This document shows positions 36,569-46,966 of a stretch of DNA of 64,000 nt, piece by piece. This stretch comes from Phytoseiulus persimilis. Lineage: Eukaryota > Arthropoda > Arachnida > Mesostigmata > Phytoseiidae. The stretch's first letter is position 1. Every line of letters begins with the position of its first letter. Location: the NCBI GenBank assembly GCA_037576195.1, contig CM075102.1, positions 20,146,745 to 20,210,744 of the forward strand. The letters run 5' to 3'. Below the pieces are notes generated by a model. That model was not told the DNA's origin. It saw nothing but the letters and a program-made list of their open reading frames with translations, and did not search any database. Position numbers and translations under genes: made by a program.

Positions 36569-37112
36569 CTGTAATCCAGATAGCTTTATTCCTTCTCAGC
36601 TGTCAGTAGGATCAGTAAAGAGGGAGTGATTATCCAGAGTTCAATTCTGTCATTCTGATTGAGCCGAAAAGCTCCGTCCATGGCTCGAAACCGGCACGCT
36701 GAAACCATCTTGACCGATTTGACTCTCGAAGACCCATACCACGGTCGAACCCGCATGCACTGAACTCTCGGTCAGGGCATACGTCAGTATACTCATATCA
36801 ACGGCGGTTCTTGGGATACAGTTTATGTTATCAACAGTCCACATGGATTCTCAGGGGAATGATTAGACTATATCGACTGTGAGTGCGATTAGTCGGCCAG
36901 CAAAATGCAGATCCACTACATTTTTCCCCGCCGAGGCTATGAAAAACAATCGTGTCGATGTACCAACCAGCATTTATTACGAAATCACTCTACGTCACCC
37001 TCGTCAACTGACACACTGAAGTAGGTATTGCTACACGCTGACAGACGCCGTTGAACCGACAATCACACTCTCGCATTACTCTGAAGAGATTCAAGGAATC
37101 ACAGCTCTTATC
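36569..37112. other. EPS15 upstream / ERCC8 3' interval
   Basis: 544 bp that must contain the EPS15 first intron start, its first exon or promoter, and the ERCC8 3' UTR. I searched for an ATG followed by a phase-0 donor and found none convincing. Confidence 0.35.
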
Positions 37113-38270
37113 TCAATCATCAGAATCACTCCACCTATCGACGATAGCCTCGGACTTGGCTTTTGTGTCCTCCTCTAGCTCGGCCTCGGTCACCCACAGC
37201 ACGATGCTGCGGTCAGCGCTAGCAGAGAAAAGACGGCCGGTGTGGTTGCAGTAGGCGACAGCCGACACTTTGTCGAGGTGAGCACGGAGGACCTTTAGAC
37301 GGACACCACTCGTTGGGTCGAACATTTTGATACTCTGTTCTGAGGGCACGAAGAGCATCGGCGGAGAACCGTCTTCCGCGATCGCCATCTGGACTCCTGT
37401 CGAACTCTCACACGCGATTCGCCCAAAATTAATTCGACGGTTCTTAGCGAGAGCGACATCCCAAATACGAACGGTACTATCCAGGCCGTAGGTCAGGAGC
37501 TCGAGTCCATCGCCGCTGAACTCCATCGACATGATCTTGCCATGATGCGCAAGATGGTGATTGCCTTTCTGTTGGTTCGTTTGGTCGATATCCAGAGCTG
37601 CGAGATGTCCCCTCGTGCACCTCACGTCCCAGATGCAGACTCGGCCGTCGCTTCCCCCTGTCACGCATAAGTGTTCGACCACCGGTGACCATTTACACTG
37701 TTGAACTCTCCCGTTGTGAGCGCCAGACAACATGTGAGTTTTCGAACCCGTATTCAAGTCTAGGATCTGCGCGTGAGGTTCATCGGTGGCCAAGAGTACC
37801 AAGTTGCAATTTATTCGGGACTGATGATGCTTATAAACCCGCCCTTTGAACCGAGCGAGAAACACCGGTCGGAGTCGATTCGTGTCCCAAAGCTTCAACG
37901 TCTGATCCATTGACGAGGAAGTGAACATACCGGTGTCCGTTGGGAACCATTGCACGGTTTCTACGCTGTACTCGTGGGCGTACCGAGTTTTCTGGGGGAT
38001 TTTAGCGACCACTGGCAGCGTACCATCGCCGTCCTGGTCGAGCGTGTCGTGCACGTATATCTGTCCCGCGGTTCCTCCTGACAGCAAGTATCGGCACTCT
38101 GCTGGGTCCAACGACAGAGCATTGATGGGAAAATTGTGACACGCTTCCAAGTCGGACTTTTTGGAGATTTCTATGCATTGTTGCCGATCGGCAACCAGCG
38201 CTCGAGAGAACGCGACTCCTGTCAGGCACCCGGAACGCAGCTGATCTAGCATATGAAGCCTCGAACCCAT
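37113..38270 (-). CDS. ERCC8: DNA excision repair protein ERCC-8 (CSA)
   Basis: WD40 substrate receptor of the CRL4-CSA ubiquitin ligase acting in transcription-coupled nucleotide excision repair in the nucleus. Intronless ORF of 385 codons (human 396). It has the family N-terminus (MLDQLRSGCLTG after six extra residues), then seven-blade WD repeats: SLDPAECRYLLSGGTAGQI, YSVETVQWFPTDTGMF followed by SSMDQTLKLWDTNRL, RVYKHHQSRI, VTGGSDGRVCIWDVR, GLDSTVRIWDV, and RLFSASADRSIVLW at the end. The second Met (38252) may be the true start, as it aligns with the family N-terminus. The C-terminus is short and acidic. Drosophila is known to lack CSA, so retention here fits a non-insect arthropod but does not prove it. 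Confidence 0.93.
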   Translation of the reverse strand: MGSRLHMLDQLRSGCLTGVAFSRALVADRQQCIEISKKSDLEACHNFPINALSLDPAECRYLLSGGTAGQIYVHDTLDQDGDGTLPVVAKIPQKTRYAHEYSVETVQWFPTDTGMFTSSSMDQTLKLWDTNRLRPVFLARFKGRVYKHHQSRINCNLVLLATDEPHAQILDLNTGSKTHMLSGAHNGRVQQCKWSPVVEHLCVTGGSDGRVCIWDVRCTRGHLAALDIDQTNQQKGNHHLAHHGKIMSMEFSGDGLELLTYGLDSTVRIWDVALAKNRRINFGRIACESSTGVQMAIAEDGSPPMLFVPSEQSIKMFDPTSGVRLKVLRAHLDKVSAVAYCNHTGRLFSASADRSIVLWVTEAELEEDTKAKSEAIVDRWSDSDD

Positions 38271-40475
38271 TTCGGTTCTTGGTCACCTGTGCAACCGGCG
38301 ACCAGAACTCCAAGATGTGAAAACTCGGCAGGTCCAACATGGAGTCTTCAGCTCGGCAAGTTGGCGATGTGGGCTCGCATCGAACTCGACAACATTCGAC
38401 TTCAGACTGCCATCAAATCCGTGAGCGTTGATCTTTGGTTCCGTAGCCGACCCCAAACAAAACAACGCAACAACAGACAGTCGGGTTGCGGCGGTCCGTC
38501 CCTCACAGGAGTCGCGGGAAAACAGTCGTCTGCTCAGAACAGCGAGTGATGATGACGCGCCCTTCTTGAAGATCGACTCTCGGTCGAAACCACTGCGCTC
38601 GCACCGCGGCATCCACGAAGCGCTTGGCGACAGAAGGTAGCGCCGCCTGGCGGATATGACCGAGACGTTTTCTGAATCGCGCCCTTTACGAACTCTTATG
38701 TTGGGGTTGCTAAGAAACTGGCAGTTTCCCTTCTCAAAGGGAAGTGGCTCTGAGAAGAGCGCATCTCATAGGAATTGATATTTGATACAGGTATACCCGC
38801 TGATGGTACACATCACGAGCTCGTGAAGGCATACCCCTCCTCCAAAGATGACCCAAGGATTGAAGTAAAGGATGGAATCAAATGAATGCGGATCAACGCG
38901 GTCCTCTTCCTTGAGTGCATTTCCATCTTGATGAGGACTGAAATTTATTACTCCGCTAGTGTATCGGAGAGTTCTCTGGCTCTTCACGGTGGTTGTAGGT
39001 TCTCGTCCGCTCCAATTCCAAGCGAGCCCTCGGTACTGAGTGAAAGCTCCTTATCTCCAGAATCAAGATATATCTCCAGGAGCGAACGAAGCTGAGTACG
39101 TCGAGACTGAGGTGATAATCGAGAGCCTGATTCCTCATGTTAGGGAATCCGAACCAGTCGGAAATGGACCACATTGCAGTAATCTGCCGATGATAGAGTC
39201 GCGGCAACCGAGTAGACTTGACTCTTTCAGATCTCTTATGTGTGTAAGGCCTAAGCGTCAGACAACCACTCGTGATCTTTACTCTGAGAAGTATCGCATA
39301 CCGAAGGGAAACGCACCGTAGAATGTAACTTCAGATAATATAGAAGCAAAATAGCTCCACGGTCTTTCGAGAAAGCGACGGCGGCCTCCTCCCCACCTGC
39401 CCGCGCGGACTTGATGAAAATACGTCAAGCACTTGGCAATCTCAACGAAGCCACGCTGCAACCTGCGTCCTAGGGCCTTCTCGTACGCTTTGTCCTCCTG
39501 TCCGCACATGTGTGAGAGGGACCGACGATTCTTTTCGAAGTTCGCCAAACTACCTAGAATCGAACGAGCAAAGTGAACCGCAGCGCAGTGCACAAAGACC
39601 ATGTAGGCTTGACCACATGTCAGTGGAATGCAGAACAGCTGTTCCGGAAGAGGAGTCGCGTTACTCCAAAATAACGTTATCCACACTCCGGAGCCCACAA
39701 AAGAGGCTGTGGAGCGAAACGTCGGAGCTGCCAAGAGACACTATGCTCTGCGACCGAAGAGCGATTCAGTGTTAGGAGGTTGAGTCGCGCCACTCCACGC
39801 ATTCCACTCCGTAGGGCAAAGTATCGTGATCAGTTGGGGAACAACAGATTCAAACCTCATAACGAAGCGACCCGGTGCCAGGCCCGACGCTGGCTCGGCT
39901 CGAATTGGACGACCTGTATCGAGTGAGGGGAGATCAGCCGTATCTTGGGGGTTTCCTCGATACGCCATAGCTGATTTGGCGCGTCGATATCCTCGAGTTC
40001 ATAATGAACAGAACAACGTGTTCAGCTGTTAGAATCCTAGTGGAGATTCGCTGTCACCAGGGCGCCGACAAATGCTCGCACGACTCAGTGACACTAAAGG
40101 TGTGAGCGAAACCGAACAGCAGAATGGCGGAATCGACTCATATCTGCGGAAATTCCATTCCTCCCCACGGACGAAGTGGGCCCGCGTCCCAAATGTGCAG
40201 ATTTTGCAAGCCATTCTCTTTTTTTCTGGATCTATGCGGAAAGTCAGCCACTGTTACAGCTATTTATGGAGCGGAGCCACACGGGTCTTGGAGCAACTGA
40301 ACGTGTAGCCTTGCGAGCGCTACTTTCATCAGTAGTCATAGTTCGTCGTTCGCGGGGGGATTTATGGGATCGAATCCCGCGATTCGAGTCATCTGATTTT
40401 GAGAAAGAATTTCCTTTTGGTGGAGCACCGACAAACAATACACCAGAGGAGAAATATGAAACTCTTGCGCTCGTC
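38271..40475. other. Intergenic with one possible membrane-protein fragment
   Basis: 2.2 kb. A minus-strand frame at 39734-39279 encodes hydrophobic stretches (see separate entry). Elsewhere I see only shadow frames; a minus frame ending at 38766 (ILYFNPWVIFGGG, then a Cys-rich hydrophobic end) could be a linked C-terminal exon, but the connection is not shown. Confidence 0.35.
39279..39734 (-). CDS. Possible multi-pass membrane protein fragment
   Basis: A 151-codon frame with two hydrophobic spans (SFVGSGVWITLFW and QAYMVFVHCAAVHFARSIL) separated from an amphipathic helix (ALGRRLQRGFVEIAKCLTYF) by a Cys/Glu-rich loop. Another frame immediately downstream offers a further hydrophobic span (GAILLLYYL) ending at a GTGCGT donor. 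The alternation of membrane span and amphipathic loop recalls arthropod chemosensory receptors of the gustatory type, but no diagnostic C-terminal motif is seen and the frames do not join cleanly. It may be a pseudogene or not coding at all. Confidence 0.22.
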   Translation of the reverse strand: MAAPTFRSTASFVGSGVWITLFWSNATPLPEQLFCIPLTCGQAYMVFVHCAAVHFARSILGSLANFEKNRRSLSHMCGQEDKAYEKALGRRLQRGFVEIAKCLTYFHQVRAGRWGGGRRRFLERPWSYFASILSEVTFYGAFPFGMRYFSE

Positions 40476-40906
40476 TCAGATACGCGCAGCACTCGTCATG
40501 CGATGTGAATCACGAGACGGGGATATTCCCTCCAACCAGACTTCAAGTGTTGTGCGGGAGAACGCCTGAACATATCCTGTGATATCCATGCAGGACTCTG
40601 CGGACACGATTCGCGACTTACAAGAAGGCCCCGCCGAGAACAGTACAGGGTCTCTTCGTCGGATTTCGAACGTCACTGTCATGCCCTCCGACTTTGTCGT
40701 ATTCCAGAGGAGCTCGAACGGGTCCAGCAGCACCGAAGTTCGAGCTTCCTTCTGGGAATCAGCATCGAGAGTGAAAATCTTGTTCACCTTCATTATATAA
40801 CGGGGCGTTTCACCGAACGGAACGCGACTTCGCTGATAGCTTGTCATTAAATATCCAGCTCGACCTGAAAAAGACTAACCTGGGCTTCGCTCGGTCTCAG
40901 GTCCAT
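40476..40906 (-). CDS. Unrecognised candidate two-exon gene
   Basis: A mini-exon (40906-40880, MDLRPSEAQ) ends at CAG|GTTAGT in phase 0. It joins an exon 40832-40476 after a TATCAG acceptor, giving 127 residues in frame. The product has PRYIMKVNKIFTLDADSQKE and FELLWNTTKSEGMTVTFEIR, so the composition is protein-like with no transmembrane segment or signal peptide. No family recognised. The opposite strand also has a 73-codon frame here, so coding status is uncertain. Confidence 0.3.
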
Positions 40907-41334
40907 CTCGAATGTCCTTCGAAGAGCAGGTTACAAGCCGCAGCGTGTTCACACGTTACTTCACTCCATCAAGATGTCGGTTGTTTTCCCTGGGTTTCGT
41001 TCTTTTTAGAAGTTGTTCACACGACTTTCGGCAGCTCTGACATCCGCCATGTTAGAGGTAGGCAGCGCGGCATTCAGGAGAGAGTCGTCGACCGCACCGA
41101 ATTTCCGTTGGAGGTTTTGATGTTTCGAAATTGAATTTGTCTCGTTCCACACGCCCAAGTTGCGAAAATGCTCGTGCTTTCCGTCGACTCCGAGGGACTG
41201 ACGTTCGTTTGTCGAAAACTCTACGTTGGCGGACTGCGCTCGATTCGGAGACGACGACACCGCCATCGCAGTTCGGCAAGATGGCGGCGCTCATGGCGGC
41301 CAAAGACAGTTGTTCGTAAGTAAGAAGGTGCGCA

Positions 41335-42054
41335 ATGTCTCTGCAGGGCACCGAACAACTCACCGTAGCGCAGACTGAAACAACCGACGGGCCCTCCGGT
41401 AGGCTGAGTCCCTCGCTCGTTCTTAAGCTCAGGAAACCGAAAAGCGGGAGGTGAGTGACGTCACTCGTACACGATGACAATTTTCACGCAAGGGATGAAT
41501 CTGCACTGTGGGCCGACATCGGCGTTGTGTTCCCTGTCCATCCCACTTGCCTCAATCCACAGACTCCTCGATTATTTTCCCTACATTCTGGAGCATCGGA
41601 GACGTATCGTTGACTCCCGATCATCGTAAGGGAAGTCCTCGATAATTGGGAGGGATTTCTGAGAAACGTTGCTGAGTCTCTGAAGGAACTTCCAATTTTT
41701 GGGAACGATCCCCCGCGAATCTTTGCCATTCTCTTCGACAGCTGATACAGATGTCCGATCGATTTGTGACAGTAGAGGTGTCGGTTGTTTGACCTCGGAT
41801 GCGTACTCATCGAAACATTCCACGATTACAGAAGGGTCGGGTGGTCGACAGATGTAGTGGACAACGAACATCTCAACAAGAAGAAGTCAAAGTGTTGTTG
41901 CATTTATACGAAACCTCGGCAGTTTGGTGAAAGCTCCTCAGAGGACGAGGACGAGAAGGACTGCGAGCACTGCTCGGGCCACGTTGAGAAGAAGGCAGAG
42001 CCCACCGAAACTATCACGGAGCCCTCGCGGGTTGATACAGAGAAATCATCGTAA
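41335..42054 (+). CDS. PPP1R11: Protein phosphatase 1 inhibitor-3 / E3 ligase PPP1R11
   Basis: Small inhibitor of protein phosphatase 1, also known as a RING-like ubiquitin ligase in mammals. Two exons, 41335-41450 (ends AG|GTGAGT, phase 2) and 41832-42054, give 112 residues (human 126). The diagnostic block is [20 protein letters not shown] followed by [20 protein letters not shown], then a Cys/His cluster (CEHCSGH). RVGW at residues 40-43 is the RVxF-type PP1-binding motif. The C-terminus is Thr/Glu-rich. A 12-codon upstream ORF (41281-41319, MAALMAAKDSCS) ends 15 bp before the start and may limit translation. The stop is only 49 bp before the BET1L start codon, suggesting a shared transcript. 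Confidence 0.94.
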
Positions 42055-42103
42055 ACTCTGTTAGTATTTTCGACAATCCGGAATCTGGAAGTTAGTGCCA
42101 ATC

Positions 42104-42559
42104 ATGGAGGACGATCGAATGAACTCAGAGAACCAGCGGTTGACTGAACATCTCGCGGGTCAAATTAGCCAGTTGAAGAGTCTCGCCTATGATATCGAGG
42201 ACGAAGCCAAAGAACACAATAGGTGAGGTTCTCGAAGGAGGAATGTCCTCCGGGCCATTTTGAGTGTCCTCGGAATAATTACTTTCCGATAGTTCACCAC
42301 CGTTGATCTTGAGTATTCCTCTGACCCTGCTCGTCGGAATAATTATTCTCCTTGCAGATACCTCGACGGCATGGGTTGGAATTTCGAATCTACACGGAAC
42401 CTCATGAGCGGTGGGGTGAACCGAATCCACAAACTACTTGGATCAGGGAGAGGCAATCGTCGAGCGATGTGCTACATCATCGCAGGAGTTGTGGTGTTTG
42501 GACTGATTTTCTTCCATTTGGCAGGGAGGGTCACGTCACACGATACCGCGAGGGAATAA
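42104..42559 (+). CDS. BET1L: BET1-like Golgi SNARE (GS15)
   Basis: Qc-SNARE of Golgi vesicle fusion, tail-anchored in Golgi membranes. Two exons, 42104-42222 (ends AATAG|GTGAGG, phase 2) and 42358-42559, give 106 residues (human 111). It begins MEDDRMNSENQRLTEHLAGQ, followed by the SNARE motif (ISQLKSLAYDIEDEAKEHNR, YLDGMGWNFESTRNLMSGGV) and one C-terminal membrane anchor (CYIIAGVVVFGLIFFHLAG). AATAAA at 42762-42767 is the likely poly(A) signal. The gene follows PPP1R11 on the same strand after 49 bp, with no room for a usual promoter plus poly(A) region between them. Confidence 0.93.
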
Positions 42560-42941
42560 ACCTCGATTGCCGCATCTTTGCACCTACACAAACACCAACA
42601 ACCACTCCGTCTGCAACTTTTCCTACACTCACTCCACGTGTTCTTCGCCTCCGATGAATAGTTTTTCTAGCACAAGGTCATGCGATCCAATCATATAATT
42701 ACGATGACTGATGTGATTTGTTCTGCGGCACCGGTTTCGAGTGCAGACGGGTGGTACCTTCAATAAACGAACAGGTTGTGATCAACTTGGTATCGTAGTT
42801 CAGGTTCTCATTCACGAACGCTGAAATGTGAGAGAAGCCGTTGATGGTTGATACGAATTTATTGAGTTTGCCGGTGAATGACAGTATTAACAGAATCCCT
42901 CAACTTGTAACCCCCTAGTACGCGTCTAGAACTACGTGAAA
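42560..42941. terminator. Convergent 3' ends of BET1L and CCDC25
   Basis: Plus-strand AATAAA at 42762-42767 serves BET1L, and minus-strand AATAAA (42863-42858) serves CCDC25. Cleavage 10-30 bp past each would leave the two mRNA ends within about 70 bp or less of each other. No coding sequence here. Confidence 0.55.
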
Positions 42942-44167
42942 TCACATGAAATCGTCGGAATCGTAGCCGCAATCCATGTTCGACGTCATTTTATCCGTCT
43001 TCATCAGAGAATCGTACGATTTCAACTTGTTCAGTTCTTCCCGTTTCTTGGCCTCTTCCTTCTCAAGTTCTTGTTTCTTGCGTTCCTCCTCACGTTTCGC
43101 CGCGCGCTCTTTACGATCTCGTTCTTCGCGCATTTCCCGAAGATCTGGATTCTTCTCAACCTGATGGGGAAGTCAATGAGGCGATTGAGTGACGAACTGT
43201 TTTTTCGCATCAAATTCATCGGGACGACTTGGCCGGAAAAATGAGCGGATACGCACTTTTGTTTTGTTCAGGCGGTTGATGATCTCGTTAATTCTCTTCT
43301 CTACACGAACTTTCCGCACTTCTTTATCTTTGAAAAACCCAACTTGACCGACTTCCATTCCGGGGGTCTTCTTCAGGTTGCTCCACATTGTGTAGACGAC
43401 ATCGATGTTGTTTTGTTTGTTACCCTGGAAATGAGTCGAGAATCGTGTTTGGAGGGAAATGCGATTCACAGCTCATGGGAAGTGTCGTTCAATAAAGTAA
43501 ACAGTACCGAGATCGAGTTGTATTTGACCAACTGCACACAATCCGTGATCAGATCTTCCGGTAGGTCCTCGATCGTTTGGTTCTGAAGAATGTTTGTCAA
43601 GCGTTAAATCTCCTTCTTCCTCATACCAAGCGATATACCAGGTGGATTCATCCGGCGAGAAACTACTAACAGGCTGGAGCCGGACGTAAACGTGGGCCGA
43701 CGATAGGTTATCGACGTGAAACCAAACATCTTCAGGCCAACCCCAACGAATCAGCTCCTCATCTGCTCGGTATAATAACATGTTAGTTCTCTGGTATGTG
43801 TGATTTTCCCCGCTCCAGGATGTTACCCTGTTGCTGGGATCCGGAGGGATCGATTCAGGAACGAGCTGGAACGGGGACGACTTCGGAAATCCTCACAGCT
43901 CTATGCGGGCAGATTCGTTCCACGCAGAATGTTCGGGAACAGAAGCCGCACTCACTCTCATGTTTATCGGCACCCATGTAAAGCTCCGTTGGCGGGTTCG
44001 TGGCTGGAAACCCAAAGCAAGAGAATGAAACGTTTGAAATCTTCATGGAATACATTCAGTCGTTAGTAAGCCGAGAAATCGATCAGCAGATATCCGTCCC
44101 TGAGAGCGACCGGTCTGTCATATAGATTACGGCTCGGCTTACCGGTGCTGGTGAAATAGAACACCAT
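42942..44167 (-). CDS. CCDC25: Coiled-coil domain-containing protein 25
   Basis: NFACT-R-domain protein; the mammalian form is reported as a membrane sensor of neutrophil extracellular DNA, but the ancestral role is unclear. Six exons: 44167-44143, 44003-43956, 43762-43671, 43582-43508, 43424-43257, 43160-42942; phases 1,1,0,0,0 close to 208 residues, the same length as human CCDC25. It starts MVFYFTST and contains [49 protein letters not shown] and [20 protein letters not shown]. It then has a Glu/Lys/Arg coiled coil and ends [11 protein letters not shown], the hallmark acidic tail. The first exon carries only eight codons plus one base. Confidence 0.95.
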
Positions 44168-45493
44168 GGTGGATTGAATGGGTCGAGCGCCGATTGATTT
44201 CGAATCGAATTCGATTGTCGTCGCAATCCTTGAGTCTGTTGTCAATAATGAAGGCCTCCGCTCACACACGGGCACACAAATAGCCAGACACGTGAAATGA
44301 TTTCCTACACTGTTGACGGTGAAGTCTCACAACGTACCACAAGCCGCCGGGAGACAGCTCTGACGGGAACGAATGAGAGAAGAAGGACGAAAAATGTCAT
44401 GGTCAAGACGAACGGGCAGTTTCATGAACTTGTCTTCGGCAATCCATTCGCCAATTCCCGTCGACGTCAGACTTGCTCGAGATCGTAGATTCCGGCGACG
44501 TTGCAAACCAGTTTCGAGGAGAAGCAGAGGCACGGAGCTCGGCGACGGAGAGTTGCGAGTATTCCGATGAGTCTGAGGACGCAACCGTGAAGCGAGCTAT
44601 TCGAGAACTTCCCATTTCGTCGGCTATTTTTTGTTGGTATGGAGCTCAGAGTTTTGACGACTGATCCAGGAGAACGGGCCGAGCCGCTGGGGTTCCGGAA
44701 AAACTCCGAGGTGGAGTCATCTTCGATGATTTCTAAACTGCCCGCTTCACTTTGCCCACTTGTGACCGTGCCAGGCTTAACGGCTGCTGCATCCTTCTCA
44801 GCAACAACCGAACTTTGCGGAATTAAGCTACGGTCGATCTGGGTTCCATGGAAATGTAGGGACGTTGCGCCTCGATTGCACTCGGAAGTATATTATGAAG
44901 TAGACACGAATCATTTCATGGCCGGTATGTGTAAGCGAGGGAAAAGAAGGTTATACTGAGGGCACGATGGCCCACACCGCACGTGTGATCGATTCCCTTA
45001 TTTCTGTAGTTCTTGGATCACAGGGCTGGCGGTGGAAAATATGGAACGTGCCACGGAAGGGCTTCCCTCGGGCCGGAGTCTGAACTTCTGGATCATGAAG
45101 TGACACGAATCATTTGACGATCAGTATATGATAGCGGGGTTCAAGGTTTTGCTAGGGTCAGGTTCTGCCTGAAGTTGTTATATATAATGAAGATGCCATC
45201 ACTTATATTACAGAGTGACTCCGGTTGGAATCCGCTTCCTATACACTTTATTTCTTCCTTGCCGTGTTCAAACCTTTTTCTCGCGTGACTGATTCATCTT
45301 CTCCGTCGATGGCCACCGAGCATGATGACAAAGATGATTGGAGCTGCTAATGAATCCCTGTGTTCGACGGTTTTGAACTCATCTCTTTCTTGGTGATGTC
45401 TCTCAGCCGAATAGTACTCTCCCATAGCTCACAGATAAGTTACGTCGCTCACACGTGCTTCCGCCTAGCTTCGATATCAAGGAAGCATAAGAT
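44168..45493. other. Intergenic CCDC25-MDH2
   Basis: 1.3 kb with the CCDC25 promoter side and the MDH2 3' UTR. A minus-strand AATAAA (45252-45247) lies about 240 bp past the MDH2 stop. Two similar segments (about 44885-44930 and 45085-45135) share a core GACACGAATCATTT and look like an imperfect duplication. No gene recognised. Confidence 0.4.
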
Positions 45494-46504
45494 CTACTTG
45501 CTGGCGAATTCAACTCCCTTCTGGACTGACTTCTTGAGTTCATCCTGTGCTTCAGCAACCAATTTCTCTTCGAACTTGGAGAGTTTCCCGAGACCCAAGT
45601 TCTTCTCCATGCCGTTCTTTCCGAGAACGAGAGGAGTTGAGAAGAAACCGGCACCTCCGATGTCTGATTTCACGTACGCGCATTCGACAACGTTCGGCTT
45701 GCCGTTGATGGCCGACACCAAGCTGAAGACGAAACGTGCACCGGCAAAAGCCATCGAGAGGGTCGCACTGCCGGTACCAGCCTTGGCCTGAACAACTTCG
45801 GTTCCGGCATCCTGGATCCGCTTGGTGAGCTTCTCGAGTTGGTCCTGGGGAAAGTCGACCTTTGGCGATGCCTGGGAGATGAGGGGAATGATCGTGACAC
45901 CAGCGTGTCCGCCGATCACGGGGACCGACATCGACACCGGGTCTAGTCCCTTGGCCTCTGCGATGAACGTGTTGGCACGTACGACATCGAGCGTGGTGAC
46001 TCCAAAAATTCTGCAGGGGTCGTAGACGCCAGCTTTCTTGAAAGCCTCTGATGCGATGGGAACAGTGGAGTTGACAGGGTTAGAGATGATCGCCAGCATG
46101 GCCTTGGGACAAACTTGAGCGCAAGCGGTGGCAAGGTCGCGGACAATACTTGCGTTCGTGTTGAATAAATCGTCACGAGTCATGCCAGGTTTGCGAGGTA
46201 CACCTGCTGGAATAACGACGATCTGGATGCCTTCCAGGGCGTCCTTGAGCTGGTCCTGACCGACAAAACCTTTGACCTGAGCACCGGTGTTAATGTGACT
46301 CAAATCCGCGGCTACTCCAGGAGTGTGGGCAATGTCGTAAAGAGACAGATAGCTGATACCAGGATGCTGTTTGAGAAGCAAAGACAGGGGTTGACCGATT
46401 CCGCCGGAAGCTCCGAGGACGCAAACCTTCACGTTGTTCCGCTGTGAAGTGGAGAAGTTCCTCACTGCCTCACGGGCGATCTGTCTCCCAGCACGAGCGA
46501 ACAT
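45494..46504 (-). CDS. MDH2: Malate dehydrogenase, mitochondrial
   Basis: NAD-dependent oxidation of malate to oxaloacetate (EC 1.1.1.37) in the citric acid cycle and malate-aspartate shuttle, mitochondrial matrix. Intronless, 336 residues from Met 46504 (human 338). The N-terminus [20 protein letters not shown] is Arg/Ser-rich and without acidic residues until the fold, a good presequence. Motifs: [18 protein letters not shown] (NAD-binding), [17 protein letters not shown] (active-site Arg loop), [27 protein letters not shown] (catalytic His) and [17 protein letters not shown]. The open frame extends 33 codons further upstream to 46603, but the inner Met gives the standard presequence. Divergent from RSF1, with 462 bp between start codons. 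Confidence 0.97.
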   Translation of the reverse strand: MFARAGRQIAREAVRNFSTSQRNNVKVCVLGASGGIGQPLSLLLKQHPGISYLSLYDIAHTPGVAADLSHINTGAQVKGFVGQDQLKDALEGIQIVVIPAGVPRKPGMTRDDLFNTNASIVRDLATACAQVCPKAMLAIISNPVNSTVPIASEAFKKAGVYDPCRIFGVTTLDVVRANTFIAEAKGLDPVSMSVPVIGGHAGVTIIPLISQASPKVDFPQDQLEKLTKRIQDAGTEVVQAKAGTGSATLSMAFAGARFVFSLVSAINGKPNVVECAYVKSDIGGAGFFSTPLVLGKNGMEKNLGLGKLSKFEEKLVAEAQDELKKSVQKGVEFASK

Positions 46505-46966
46505 TTCCGGATTCTTCGGAGTTTCTAGCTTGGAAAAACGCGAGAAGGCAGTGAACAGCAGCGCGGTACGTCCTGATCTGTGCTCTTTGAAAGTCACACT
46601 CACTCACATCACACTCTTTTGGCTGCGTCGCTGTCGTCTGCTCGATACAGCCGCGTGGAAAGTTTCGACTCTTTTCGTTCGGAATGACTGGAACCAGAAT
46701 CGTTCCCGATTCAACGGCGAGAATATTCGATCCGAGACGCGGGATTTCTAGTTCTGCTCGTGGAACGCGGAACGACTCGCGCTCTCCGAGGGCCGGTTCT
46801 GGTACGCAAGCGTATCACACCCAGTCGCCGGCTTCAGCAGCTCGCAACCCTGTGCCTGCTGCTTGCGGCTACTGTGTGTTAGTCTCGACTGTGCTAGTTT
46901 GTTTGTGATGTGAGGGTTGCTGTCCGGAGTTCTCCTCGACTTTGTGTTCAATTCATTCAGGAGAAC
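46505..46966. promoter_or_regulatory. Candidate bidirectional promoter MDH2/RSF1
   Basis: 462 bp between the divergent MDH2 (minus) and RSF1 (plus) start codons, with mixed GC and several CpG. No TATA element stands out. The role is inferred from position. Confidence 0.4.
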
